Source: Siphonodentalium dalli
Taxonomy: Eukaryota > Mollusca > Scaphopoda > Gadilida > Siphonodentaliidae
Direction of reading: 5' to 3'
Length of the DNA stretch: 64,000 nt
Assembly (NCBI GenBank): GCA_032622095.1
Contig: CP136064.1
Coordinates: 148,863,819-148,927,818 of the forward strand
Each line of letters opens with the position of its first letter. The first letter of the stretch is position 1. Shown here one piece after another: positions 34,561 to 46,660 of this stretch. The notes under the pieces were generated by a model. The model did no database searches. It had not been told where the DNA came from and saw only the letters and a list, made by a program, of their open reading frames with translations. The position numbers and the translations under genes are program-made.

Positions 34561-35173
34561 ATTTTCTTCATTTTGTGCCAATTTGAGGTTATATTTTGAC
34601 TTTAAGAGTTTTTTAAAGATTTGGTTATTTGTATGCATGACAGTAATGAGACAATGCACAAGTGTCTTATCCATATAGTATACTTCTACAAAGCCTCCGC
34701 TCCAAATGAAGCCACCGGTTCGGGGGACACTGTGGCCGAGCAGCCTTTTATTTAATTTTATTGGCAGGTTCATAATTGATTAAATTGGTGTCCCCTAACC
34801 TTACTATAGCCATGCCAATAAATCTTATCAAGATTTTGTTTAGCCACCAATGAACTAAATTTCAACAGCTATATTTCTGCCTCAATTGTGTTGCAATTCT
34901 GAATGTATTCATAGCTCTTGACATTAAGATGAAAAAACATTAGTATCCCAGAAGAGTCAGCTAGTTCTGTCAGAATGACAACATTGTTATTGAAATTTTG
35001 TTTTGACTACCCTATAAATGAATAAAAAATTTCAATCTGAATACAAATGGCATCTAGACACCAAAGTATAAAATTACTGGTGATAACAGTGCACTCTTTT
35101 AATCTTAGATATTATTACTTTGCAGATGTTTCCACCTAGGTATATGAAGTACTGATTCTTTCTTATGTTGCAG
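34561..35173. other. Intron stretch before exon 4
   Basis: No repeat or gene is recognised. It ends in the acceptor TTATGTTGCAG. Confidence 0.45.
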
Positions 35174-35320
35174 ACTATCCATGATGTTGACTATGACGAC
35201 GAACTTGATGTTATGTATTCAAGTGTTGTTCATCATGGAGAGGGCACATTGGTTTATTTCTTCGATAATAAAACAGGTAGCTTGTTAAAAGAGATCAAGC
35301 TTGAGGAGCCGAAGTCCACA
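35174..35320 (+). CDS. DCAF17: DCAF17-like exon 4 of those visible
   Basis: The acceptor TTATGTTGCAG ends at 35173 and the donor is GTTAGT at 35321. It is 147 nt, 49 codons, phase 0 at both ends. It encodes TIHDVDYDDELDVMYSSVVH and later NKTGSLLKEIKLEEPKST. This is the best-matching block: human DCAF17 has FKIVDYEDELDLLSVV and YGTLLKSIPL here. An earlier possible donor (GTAGCT at 35277) would break the phase to the last exon. Confidence 0.75.
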
Positions 35321-36510
35321 GTTAGTATAACATGATATATATGTCAATTGTTATGTTCACTCTATAATTTTTGTCAAGCTGCAGTAATTTGTTTTTATTT
35401 CCTATCCTTTCGTCTCAATGATATCTAAAGTTGATAGCTAAAATATCATGTGGATTTCTCATAAATGACCATATATTTCCCTTTTCATCTATATAATCTT
35501 GAGTGTTTCCACTAATGATAAAAAAAATAAAAAATTATACAGGATAAAAGCCTTTCTTCAGCTATAATTTTGAATTTGTGCAGCTGGTTGTGTGAATTTA
35601 AAAGTGTGGAAATTTAGATCTGAGCCTCGACCATAAATAATTCGACACTGAGAAGATTTGGAAATTACCTATTTTAGAATGAACTTTTTATCCACCGCAA
35701 ACGTCCGTCCATCCATAACAACTTTGGAGCTCTCTATCTCAGTAATCATAAGTCGGATTTCTATTAAGAAATTAATGTAGTGGATCACCGGTGTGTGTGT
35801 TATTGAGGGATAAGGCGCTTTGGTCACTGGGACACCCGCGAAGCAGTTTACACTAAATTCTAATTGAATCGAATATTGAATCCCCGAAATTCAAATGTTG
35901 AACTCATCAATATTTACATATAAATTTCCTGCAAAAGCAACGAGGAACTTGTAAATACAAAACCGCATTTACTTGTGTAATTATTGCTCAATTCTGAGTA
36001 ATTTGACATTAATTCTATCTAGCTGATTTGATTCCTGATTTCCTGCACATCCCTCCATGTTTTAATTCAACCCCTACCTGCCCCATGTGCATAATAACTG
36101 TATTATTTGTACTGCGGACCTCCGCGCACTGTTTTGAGTCGCTCAACATGAATACACACGTGATTTTACGAGATTTGAGGCAAATACGTACCATAGACTT
36201 GCTTTCCAAACACTTAAGTTGTAGTTATATATTATATGCAAATAGTTATTCAATACCTGAGTGTGGTTGCCGTGTAGTTATTCAATACTGGTACCTATAG
36301 TTTGTCGCCACAAATAGACATTGGCACTTAATGTATGTAACACTCACTATAATACTTGTATCCTTGTTGTCGAGATTTCAACAAAGTCCCACTATTATGA
36401 AATTTGTCATGGCTGTTATTGTTGATATTTAGATGGGAAACGAGTCATTTTGGGGTCATTCGGCCATAAAACTCGTCTGCTGGCAGCCATCTTGGATTTT
36501 ATTGTTTATT
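35321..36510. other. Intron stretch
   Basis: A weak trace of a GTCC-type repeat (CCGTCCATCCATAACAACTT) lies near 35703. Nothing else is recognised. Confidence 0.4.
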
Positions 36511-36956
36511 GTGGAGCTCCGTGGTCCAGTGGTTAGCGCGTTGGACTTGTCTTCGCTGTCAACACAGCGAGGCGAGTTCGCGGCTGGCTGGTGGTCTGTT
36601 ATGAGTTTCCACACAGCAGTGGCTTGGCCGACTTGAGCGATGTGCAATTGTTGGATTGTACACTGTTTGAATCTCGCGCCAAGTTGTGACCCTTGAGCAA
36701 GGTCGCTCGTACTGTGTCTGCTTTGCACCACCCATGCATTACAAGGGTACCTGATAATGAGCAGTGAAAGATCTTGTCAGTATGCTAGCCATATGGTATC
36801 CTCGCATACTCCCGGCTGTACCTCCCCCTGTCCCCGGGGAGCAGTAGATGGTTACTGAATGTTCAGGCTCATCAGGGTAATAATTGTAAAACTTTGAGCG
36901 CTTTGGGCCTCATGGGAAAGGCGCTTTACAAATGCTATACATTATTTATTTATTAT
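36511..36956 (+). mobile_element. tRNA-derived SINE
   Basis: The 5' head reads GAGCTCCGTGGTCCAGTGGT TAGCGCG, a tRNA-like pol III A box (about 36522-36538), with GGCGAGTTCGCGGC at about 36571 as a degraded B box. A ~250 bp body and a tail GGAAAGGCGCTTTACAAATG follow, ending in an ATTATTTATTTATT run. That tail style is common in animal SINEs. A diverged, partial copy in reverse lies at 47735-47930. Confidence 0.8.
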
Positions 36957-37235
36957 GACTAAATCCTTTGGCAGACCCTACAGTCCACTTCCCTCAGCCG
37001 ATCATCGACAAACATCATATTAATCTTGATATTGATCTAGTAGATGGAAGCTATCAAATGTTTTTTTTAATTTCATTCGGAAACATAGCCACCAGCAACC
37101 ATCTTGGATTTTACTTTATATATATCTCTTCATGTTGATAATCTGGTATTACTTAGACATTTCAACTTTAGCATTGCTAATCTCTCCATTGACTGTAACA
37201 CATGAAATTGTTCCCTTTCATTGATGCTTTCATTA

Positions 37236-37470
37236 TGTGTACCCATACCATAGTATGGTACACATAGTGTAGATGTCCGGATTGACCACCTGTCGTTAGC
37301 CCGCCTGTCTGTCTGTGTGTCCGTCTGTCTGTGCAGGATGTTTCTGGATGAGAACTTTATTTTGGGCTATCCGATTGAGAACAAATTTGATATGTGAGTT
37401 TATCAGCTCAAAATACAGCTCATGTCTGCCCATTTTTGCCGGAGTTATGGCGAATAATCCCTCATCCCCA
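37236..37470 (+). repeat. GTACCCATACC hairpin-headed repeat, short copy
   Basis: Head TGTGTACCCATACCA / TGGTACACA (37236-37266), ATAGTG, GTCTGTCTGTGTGTCC, then part of one unit (ATCCGATTGAGAACAAATTT). Truncated. Confidence 0.75.
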
Positions 37471-37557
37471 TATCATCCCAATTGTACAGCCACATATGCA
37501 TGCACTCCTTGTATGCTGTTCAGTAAAAACTCAACTACAGCTATCATGTCCAGTTAA

Positions 37558-37678
37558 AGGTACTCAATCCGATTAAGCACCCCTAAATTACCCTTTCTTT
37601 GGCTTCAGGGGTAAAAAATATTTAATTTGAGTCGAGGAACCCACCCATCAAAGCTCAGAGTGATCAGATAATGATTTT
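37558..37678 (+). mobile_element. AGGTACTCAATCC MITE fragment (left end)
   Basis: TTAA at 37554-37557 precedes AGGTACTCAATCCGATTAAG. GAGTCGAGGAACCCACCCAT follows, and it stops at the next hairpin head. Confidence 0.8.
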
Positions 37679-38394
37679 TATGTGTACCCATACCATGTAT
37701 GGTACACATAATGCCGACGTCCCGATCAACCATCCGTCGTTCGTCCGTCCGTCTGTCCGTAGATACTTGCTATCCGATTCGATTACTCGAATATTTTTTA
37801 TCGGATCGTGTTCAAATTTTATGTGCATGTTTATGATGACTGTATGACCTGTATAGTTTTTGGAATCGATCGGTTGATCGGTTTAGAAATTATTAACACT
37901 TTGCATCCGCACATAGGCATGAGCTATCCGATGCTGTAACCAAAGTATTTTTTGTCCGATTGTGTTCATTTTTGATATGTATGTTTATGATGACACACAC
38001 CTCACCTGTATAGTATTTGGTATTGATTGGTTGATCAGTTTAGAAAATAATTAACCCTGCACACATATGCTATCTGATGCATCTAAGTCAAACAATTTTC
38101 TTCTGATCTGCCTCATATCTCTTACCTAGATCTTCTTTATAGCACGTTCTTCATCTGTATGGATTTTGGTATTGTTTAGTTAACCCTTTCCACTCTTGTT
38201 AGTCGAGTTTTTCAAAAACTTGACTTATGGTTTGACGAGGGGCGGACCTAAAGAATGCCTTATAACTTTGACATTTGTGAATGGATTCAAAAAAAATTTG
38301 GTATGGCAGTTGCTCCCAATGACTATTTACTGCCTGTAGAAAATGGGTCACGTCCAAACTTTTTTACAAGAGTTATCCATCTTAGATGGTTTTT
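37679..38394 (+). repeat. Two further hairpin-headed repeats
   Basis: Head TATGTGTACCCATACC / GGTACACATA (37679-37710) with GTCCGTCCGTCTGTCC and two units containing TTGATCGGTTTAGAAA. A second head, GTCGAGTTTTT / AAAAACTTGAC, starts near 38200; it is followed by TTATGG and one unit without a long microsatellite. Confidence 0.75.
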
Positions 38395-39263
38395 AGCTCA
38401 CCTGAGACGAAGTCTACGGTGGAGCTATAGTCATCACTCGTCGTCCGTCCATCCGTCCGTCAACAATTCTTTGAAGATCTTCTCCTCTGGAACCGTGAGA
38501 CCGAATTGGTTCATATTAGGTGTGGATGTTCCCTAGGTGACTCTCATTCAGATTTGTTCTAATGAGGTCACTGGGTCAAATAGTTGCGAAGCCAGGGCCA
38601 TAAATCTATAATTCTTACAACGACTTCTTCTCAAATTTCATTGGGTCGAATGGGTTCATATTTGGTACAAAGGGTCTTTGGGGGACTGTTATTCAGATTT
38701 GTTCAAATGAGGTCACTGAGTCGATTGTGGGCGGAGCCAGTGACAAATTGATTTTGTTAAATTCAGATTTTTGGAATTTTCACCTTACTCAATTTAACAA
38801 ACAAAAAAATAATTTTTTAATCATTTTATAAAATTTGAAAAAAGTGACACCATTATAACATCTGCAGTGTTATGAAACTTTAATCTTTAATCATCTGAAA
38901 TTACAGAAATATTCCATTAACCATCCCCCCCTCCCACGTGGCCCAGACCCACCCCACCCTGCAGTGGCCTGCACCCAACCAACATCCCTTCCAACGAATA
39001 TCTTTTCCAGCTTCCAACATTAATACCTGTTCTATTAAAGTTGCTGATATCTCTTTGTGGATAGACAGAGAGAAACACAGGTCATTAATCTAGATTAGAA
39101 TAAAATGTCACTGACAGCTTGTATAAACATACTGCTAGCAATTTTAAACAAACTGCCTGAATTTAGTGTGTCTGACATTTGCAGAATGAGGTCAGAGAAT
39201 CATTAATAAGAGGCACAATCTATCATGTATTGTTCAACAGGGCAAATGGCATGCCTGTCATTT

Positions 39264-39356
39264 GCAGAATGAGGTCCCCAGAGGGTGAATTTAGTGATGC
39301 TATCCCACACAGTGGGCTAGCATCACCAAATTCACCCTCTGGAGACCTCATTCTGC
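39264..39356. repeat. 93 bp foldback, copy 3
   Basis: GCAGAATGAGGTCCCCAGAG pairs with CTCTGGAGACCTCATTCTGC; it is the best-conserved of the four copies. Confidence 0.85.
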
Positions 39357-39554
39357 TTAGGCCTCATCTTCTTGGAAGTATCTATAGTATCACATTAACA
39401 TTGTTGTTAGTTACATTTCCCTTCTAGGAAGTTTCTATATCCCCTAATTTGCAGAAGATAAAATTCATAATTGAGGTGTCCAATGGGTGAACATCAACTT
39501 CAACTGGGGAACTTCAATCTTATCCTAGGTCTGCCATAGCAGTTGAGGGCCTTA

Positions 39555-39648
39555 GCAGAATAAGGTCCACAGAGGGTGAATTTAGTGATGCTAGCCCACT
39601 GTGCAGGATAGGGTCACTAAAGTCACCCTCTGGGGGACCTCATTCTGC
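39555..39648. repeat. 94 bp foldback, copy 4
   Basis: GCAGAATAAGGTCCACAGAG pairs with CTCTGGGGGACCTCATTCTG C. It is flanked by the sequence that also flanks copy 2. Confidence 0.8.
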
Positions 39649-39679
39649 AAATGACAGACACACTATCACTATAAATTTT

Positions 39680-39870
39680 AAAGGTGAAAATAATAAACGT
39701 GCATGCATGTTTATTTGGAGCCCAAGAGTAGGCGCTGGGTGGGGGGGGGGGAGATACTCAGGCCTGGGTATCCCCCCCCCCCCCCCACCCCAAATTCTTA
39801 CTCTCGGGCTCCATATAAACGTGCAGACCCAAATAATTGTGCAGGGGGGAACTTTCATTGAAAATTAATA
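39680..39870. repeat. G-run / C-run nested palindrome, copy 1
   Basis: GCTGGGTG plus a G-run, then AGATACTCAGGCCTGGGTAT C plus a C-run and ACCCC. The inner spacer is itself palindromic. Flanks GGAGCCCAAGAGTA and TACTCTCGGGCTCC are inverted too, and AAACGTGCATGC lies outside. Further copies are at 44440-44810. Confidence 0.8.
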
Positions 39871-40121
39871 AACGTGCAGACCCAAATAATAGTGCAGGGG
39901 GGATTTCCAGCAAATGTTTATAAAGTTAATAGTGAGGAAGTGAACTTTTTATATTTTATACATAACTCGGCAAGCTTTTTCTTCTCCGCAAGATTATATT
40001 TTATTTTTATTTTTGACAAAAAGTGTCCGCTATGTTTAGATTCTCACGGGGAAACAACAACAGAAATTCCCTAAAGACAGTGCGTAAAGAGGCCCCGATA
40101 TTTTATTCTACATCCATTTTT

Positions 40122-43100
40122 AGCTTTGTAAAGTTTGAGCTATTGCCATGGCTTTGTCGTCCGTCGTCCGTGTGTTCGTGTGTGCGTGTGTACGTAAGGC
40201 GTCAACAATGCAGGCTACAGGTCGTACCTTTGGTCGGATCATTATGAAATTTGTCATAGCTGTTGACATCAACATTTAGACCAGAATGATTCATTTTGGG
40301 GTCATTCGGTAAAAAAACATGGCCGCCAGTGGCCATCTTGGAATTCAAAATTCAATCCATTAGCACGGGCTACAGGCCGTACTGTTTAGCACGGGCTACA
40401 GGTCGTACCTTTAGTTTGATCATCATAAAATTTGTCATGGCTGTTGAAATTGGAATGTAGATGGGAACGAGTCATTTTGGGGTCATTCGGACAAAAAACA
40501 TGGCCGCCAGTGGCCATCTTGGATTTCAAAATTTAATCCATTAGCACGGTCACAGGTCGTACTGTTCGTCTGATCATCATGAAATTTGTCATGGATGATA
40601 ATATTGACATTTTGGGGTCAATCGGACAAAAAACATAATTTAATCCATTAGCATGGGCCACAGGTCGTACTGTTCGTCTGATCATCATGAAATTTGTCAT
40701 GGATGTTAATATTGACATGTAGATGGGAACGAGTAATTTTGGGGTCATTTGGCCAAACAACATGGCCGTCAGCAGCCATCTTGGATTTTACTCTTTGTAT
40801 GACTAAATTCTTTAGCACGGGCTGCAGGTCGTACCTTTAGTCTGATCATCATAAAATTTGTCATGGATGATAATATTGACATTGTAGATGGGAACGATTA
40901 ATTTTGGGGTCATTCGGCCAAAAAGCATGGTCGCCAGCAGCCATCTTGGATTTTACTCTTTGTATGACTAAATCCTTTAGCACGGGCTACATGTTGTACC
41001 TTTAGTCTAATCATCATAAAATTTGTCATGAATGTTAATAATGACATGTAGATGGGAACGAGTCATTTTGGGGTCATTTGGCCAAACAACATGGCCGTCA
41101 GCAGCCATCTTGGATTTTACTCTTTGTATGACTAAATTTGTCATGGCTGTTCAAATTGGAATGTAAATGGGAACGAGTCATTTTGGGGTCAATCGGACAA
41201 AAAACATAATTTAATCCATTAGCATGGGCCACAGGTCGTACTGTTCGTCTGATCATCATGAAATTTGTCATGGATGTTAATATTGACATGTAGATGGGAA
41301 CGAGTAATTTTGGGGTCATTTGGCCAAACAACATGGCCGTCAGCAGCCATCTTGGATTTTACTCTTTGTATGACTAAATTCTTTAGCACGGGCTGCAGGT
41401 CGTACCTTTAGTCTGATCATCATAAAATTTGTCATAGATGTTAACAATGACATGTAGATGGGAACGAGTAATTTTGGGGTCATTCGGCCGAAAAACATGG
41501 CCGCCAGCAGCCATCTTTGATTTTACTCTTTGTATGACTAAATCCTTTAGCACGGGCTACAGGTCGTACCTTTAGTCCGATCATCATAAAATTTGTCATG
41601 GCTGTTCAAATTGGAATGTAAATGGGAACGAGTCATTTTGGGGTCAATCGGACAAAAAACATGGCCGCCAGCGGCCATCTTGGATTTCAAAATTTAATCC
41701 ATTAGCATGGGCCACAGGTCGTACTGTTCGTCTGATCATCATGAAATTTGTCATGGATGTTAATATTGACATGTAGATGGGAACGAGTCATTTTGGGGTC
41801 ATTTGGCCAAACAACATGGCCGTCAGCAGCCATCTTTGATTTTACTCTTTGTATGACTAAATTCTTTAGCACGGGCTGCAGGTCGTACCTTTAGTCTGAT
41901 CATCATAAAATTTGTCATGGATGTTAACAATGACATGTAGATGGGAACGAGTAATTTTGGGGTCATTCGGCCAAAAAACATGGCCGCCAGCAGCCATCTT
42001 TGATTTTACTCTTTGTATGACTAAATCCTTTAGCACGGGCTACAGGTCGTACCTTTAGTCTGATCATCATAAAATTTGTCATGGCTGTTAAAATTGGAAT
42101 GTAGATGGGAACGAGTCATTTTGGGGTCATTCGGACAAAAAACATGGCCGCCAGTGGCCATCTTGGATTTCAAAATTTAATCCATTAGCACGGGCCACAG
42201 GTCGTACCTTTAGTCTGATCATCATGAAATTTGTCATGGATGATAATATTGACATGTAGATGGGAACGAGTAATTTTGGGGTCATTCGGCCAAAAAACAT
42301 GGCCGCCAGCAGCCATCTTGGATTTTACTCTTTGTATGACTAAATTGTTTAGCACGGGCTGCAGGTCGTACCTTTAGTCTAATCATCATAAAATTTGTCA
42401 TGAATGTTAATAATGACATGTAGATGGGAACGAGTCATTTTGGGGTCATTCGGCCAAAAAACATGGCCGCCAGCAGCCATCTTGGATTTTACTCTTTGTA
42501 TGACTAAATCCTTCAGCACGGGCTACAGGTCGTACCTTTAGTCTGATCATCATAAAATTTGTCATGGCTGTTGAAATTGGAATGTAAATGGGAACGAGTA
42601 ATTTTGGGGTCATTCGGCCAAAAAACATGGCCGCCAGCAGCCATCTTGGATTTTACTCTTTGTATGACTAAATTCTTTAGCACGGGCTGCAGGTCGTACC
42701 TTTAGTCTGATCATCATAAAAATTTGTCATGGATGTTAACAATCACATGTAGATGGGAACGAGTAATTTTGGGGTCATTCGGCCAAAAAACATGGTCGCC
42801 AGCAGCCATCTTGGATTTTACTCTTTGTATGACTAAATCCTTTAGCACGGGCTACATGTTGTACCTTTAGTCTAATCATCATAAAATTTGTAATGAATGT
42901 TAATAATGACATGTAGATGGGAACGAGTCATTTTGGGGTCATTCGGCCAAAAAACATGGCCGCCAGCAGCCATCTTGGATTTTACTCTTTGTATGACTAA
43001 ATCCTTTAGCACGGGCTACAGGTCGTACCTTTAGTCTGATCATCATAAAATTTGTCATGGCTGTTCAAATTGGAATGTAAATGGGAACGAGTCATTTTGG

Positions 43101-43760
43101 GGTCAATCGGACAAAAAACATGGCCGCCAGCGGCCATCTTGGATTTCAAAATTTAATCCATTAGCATGGGCCACAGGTCGTACTGTTCGTCTGATCATCA
43201 TGAAATTTGTCATGGATGTTAATATTGACATGTAGATGGGAACGAGTAATTTTGGGGTCATTTGGCCAAACAACATGGCCGTCAGCAGCCATCTTGGATT
43301 TTACTCTTTGTATGATTAAATTCTTTAGCATGGGCTACAGGTCGTACCTTTAGTCTGAACGTCATAAAATTTGTCATGAATGTTAATAATGACATGTAGA
43401 TGGGAACGAGTCATTTTGGGATCATTCGGCCAAAAAACATGGCCGCCAGCAGCCACCTTGGATTTTACTCTTTGTATGACTAAATTCTTTAGCACGGGCT
43501 ACAAGTCGTACCTTTAGTCTGAACGTCATAAAATTTGTCATGGATGTTAACGATGACATGTAGATGGGAACGACTCATTTAGGGGTCATTCGGCCGAAAA
43601 CATGGCCGCCAGCAGCCATCTTGGATTTTACTTTTCTCTTCATGTCTATAAACTAGTATTAGACATTCAACTTTCCACATTCCTAATCGCTCCATTGAAT
43701 GTAATACATTAAATTATTCCCATTCCAAGTTGAGCTACAGTGTCATTGACACTTTCATTA
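40122..43760 (+). repeat. Array of ~22 units of ~160 bp (CATGGCCGCCAGCAGCC family)
   Basis: An eroded head, TAGCTTTGTAAAGTTTGAGC TATTGCC, and GTCCGTCGTCCGTGTG precede the array. Each unit has GATCATCATAAAATTTGTCA, GACATGTAGATGGGAACGAG, TTTTGGGGTCATTCGGCC and CAGCCATCTTGGATTT. Two unit types alternate (ending TTTCAAAATTTAATCC or TTTTACTCTTTGTATGAC), giving higher-order blocks. The tail ends at AAGTTGAGCTACAGTGTCAT TGACACTTTCATT. All apparent open frames here are by-products. Confidence 0.88.
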
Positions 43761-44380
43761 ATTATAGACTCAACTATACACTTTCAATGATCCAAATATT
43801 TTATAAACCTCTCATAAAATTGTTGGATTATGGCAGTATTGAGTGTTTTATTGAGATCATTAAAACGAAAATATCTGGTGCCTAAATGGAGCCCCACACT
43901 GCCACAGTAAAAAATTCCGGTAAGCAAGTGGTGCGTCCCCCCTAATACAGTAATGAGATAATCCTGATGAAAACGTGCGCAAACGTCATGGATACATGGC
44001 TTAATCGGAAAACGATGGGTCCACTTTTAAAGGCATGCGGGGAGGGGAAATGTGTATTCTGGAAGAACATGGTGCGTCCCCCTGATAATGAGATTGAGAT
44101 AATCCTAACAATCACATGCGCGAAAGTAATCGATACTCGGCTTACTAGTCGGATGCGACCACTTTCAAATGAATGTGGGGAGGTAAACACCAGGCTCACC
44201 CTGCTATTTTCATTTTTGGAAATTCCTCTCAAGCGAGTGACGTATTGACTATAATAACAGTCAAACTGTTTACCTAAATTTGAAGTGAAAACATGTTTTA
44301 CGGTGGTATAACATTCACTTTGTTGATGAATTTGACGGTTCACTTTTGGTACAAAATATTTTACTTAAAAATAAATAAAC
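43761..44380. other. Intron stretch
   Basis: Two copies of a diverged ~130 bp segment (GGTGCGTCCCCC ... GATAATCCTGATGAAAACGT / GATAATCCTAACAATCACAT) at about 43930 and 44070. No gene is recognised. Confidence 0.45.
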
Positions 44381-45000
44381 GTGCAGACCCAAATAAGCAG
44401 CGTACAGGGTGGAATTTTCCTCCTGAAATAATAAACGTGCATGCACGTTTATTTGGAGCCCGAGAGTACTCTATCAAATTTTGCTCATATAAAGTGAATT
44501 TCTCGCCATTTCATGACTATATAAAGCAAATTAAGCAATAAAATCATACGTTTAATTTTTGTCATATGTAGGTGCTGGGTGGGGGGGAAGATACTCAGGA
44601 CTGGGTATTTTCCCCCCCCCACCCCAAATTCTTACTCTAATCAAATTTTGCTCATATAAAGTTAATTTCTCGCCATTTCATAACTATATAAAGCAAATTA
44701 AGCAATACAATCATACGTTTAATTTTTGTAAAAATTTTGGGTGGGGGGAGGGGGGGGGCAGATACCCAGGCCTGAGTATCTTCCCCCCCCCCCACCCAGC
44801 ACCTACGATAGAATCATAAGGTAATATTTTGACATATTTATGCTATTATTGGGTTAAGTTAAACTTCCAAATTACCAAAAAAAATAAAAAAAATAATAGT
44901 TTTCTCGGCATTTCTTACCATAATAATATAAAAAAATGTACGAGTGGGGGGGAAGATACCCAGGGTGGGGGGGAAGATACCCAGGAGGAGATATCGTGTT
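44381..45000. repeat. G-run / C-run nested palindromes, copies 2-4
   Basis: AAACGTGCATGCACGTTT is a perfect palindrome at about 44434. G-run / GATACTCAGGACTGGGTATT / C-run units lie at 44572-44640 and 44736-44810. A tandem pair of GGGGGGGAAGATACCCAGG lies at 44945-44985. AAATTTTGCTCATATAAAGT-type flanks are duplicated. Confidence 0.8.
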
Positions 45001-45377
45001 ACACCGGTAAACAGATAAATTGTGTTGGTATGATGTTTATCTACTTAATTTCTTAACTATTTTATATTTAACAGCTATGGCGCTTCTCTCCGACTATGGA
45101 TTGAGCTTAATTAGCTTTATCACTCTATAAGACATATCTGTATTGGAGTGCACTAATAGATGGAAATCAAAGCCACATTTGCGTTTACATTGTGTTTATG
45201 TCAGCAAGGTGCCCAATAAGTGTGATTCCACTTGTGAACTTAATAGTAAGGTGTGAATTGTTGAAAGTTTTGCACTCATGAAAAGGATGGTGTAAGGATT
45301 TATGACAATAGCTCATCGCTGTCGCCAAGGTATGGGTTAAACATCTGCCGATCGTGATCGGCCTCTCGTTGAAGTTT
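45001..45377. other. Repeat flank shared with 62.1 kb
   Basis: ATGGGTTAAACATCTGCCGA and GATCGGCCTCTCGTT near 45330 recur at about 62157-62198. No gene is recognised. Confidence 0.45.
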
Positions 45378-45664
45378 GTTATTTCTCGAGATGTATACTA
45401 ATAATTGCCACAGAAACACTTATTCAAACGGACAAAGATGGATAACTCTAAAATCAAGTGGTAATAATAACGCAATTTTGACCGAGACCATCCTTTTGAC
45501 GGCGTGTTTCTGGGCCATAAACAATCGAAATAACAAAACTTCAAAAATTGATATCTGATCACTCTGAGCGTTGATGGGTAGGTTCCTCGACTCGAATCAA
45601 ATATTATTTGCCCCCGAAGCCAAATAAATAGTAATTTATGAGGGTCTGATCGGATTGAGTACCT
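45378..45664 (-). mobile_element. AGGTACTCAATCC MITE fragment (one end)
   Basis: ATCCTTTTGACGGCGTGTTT, GGTAGGTTCCTCGACTCGAA and the terminal ATCGGATTGAGTACCT, with TTAA at 45665-45668. The other terminus is missing. Confidence 0.8.
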
Positions 45665-45668
45665 TTAA

Positions 45669-46660
45669 TGATTTCGCTCAGCACGTTCACAGTTGTTATG
45701 GATGACTTATATCATATACCATATATCAGATTCTGTACAGAAGTTGTTGCTGTACTGAGATGCAGTGTCGGGGGGGCTATTTGAGCCAAATACTGAACAA
45801 ATTCAATGCCCGAAAAATATCGCATATGGCCCTAAAAATGGCTCAAGGAAATATGCTTTACATAATGTAGAACAGCTCTTATTATGCTGTCGAGACAGTG
45901 CAGCCAATAGTCAACATACAGTAATGCCCTAATTAATCGACTCCATAACCACAGCAGATTTATGGGTAATTTTTCAGGATTTAGTCGGAAATATGGCTTG
46001 TTGCCATTCATTGGAAAGCTCTCAGGGAGCCAGTATATTTCCATCAATATACTGGCCACCGTATTGGCAGCCATCTTGGATTATTAGGCCATTTTTTAAA
46101 CCAAGACTGAATGAAATTACCGTATACACTAATTACCTGCCCCCTTCCTGGAAGATGACAAAATGTGTTTTAGATTATTTTTTGGTGAGGTACATTATAT
46201 AATATTTTTACTTTAATGTTCGAGTATGTAGATCGAAACCTAAAAATTAAACAATGCTTCAGCAGTCCATCTCTGTGTTACTTATACCACAGCTCTTAGC
46301 TTTTGGGTGAGGATTGATTTTTCTGCCTTTGATAAAACATAATATGGCTGACAGCGATAAATTATATTTTAGACCATAGCTAATTGACAATAGTTTCCTA
46401 TGGTATAACATAATTGGGCATAACCATCTTACTTTTGGTTTTATAAGAAACGAAAGACAACACTTTGCTTGAATCATCATGTTCTTCTCATCCTAAAAAT
46501 TATTTGACATCACATGATGTCATGACTGTCATTCTGAGATGCAATGGTTACATGTACCACCTTACTCTAGTTATCAACCCATTCTCAGGTATCAAAATTG
46601 GATGACTATCTCTTCTCAAAAGGTGTGAATATACTATGTCAAATATGTTGGCTTTATTTA
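45669..46660. other. Intron stretch
   Basis: One isolated GGCAGCCATCTTGGATTATT phrase lies near 46066. No gene is recognised. Confidence 0.4.

Larger units (their letters stand above)
38395..39650 (+). repeat. AGCTCACC hairpin-headed repeat, second copy, with paired foldbacks
   Basis: The head (38395-38426) matches 5575-5606. Two to three CAGATTTGTTCAAATGAGG units, the same CCCCTCCCACGTGGCCCAGA-type tail and foldbacks at 39264-39356 and 39555-39648 follow in the same order as at 5575-8034. The paralogous region at 5.6-8.0 kb carries an extra 918 bp element that is absent here. Confidence 0.8.

Noticed and set aside
36514-36590. Genuine tRNA gene.
   Set aside because: No complete cloverleaf: the stems are degraded and the head continues into a SINE body.
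40533-43340. Several minus-strand frames encoding similar proteins in the 40-43 kb array (and at 51 and 57.8 kb).
   Set aside because: They are by-products of the ~160 bp repeat unit and change frame with every indel.
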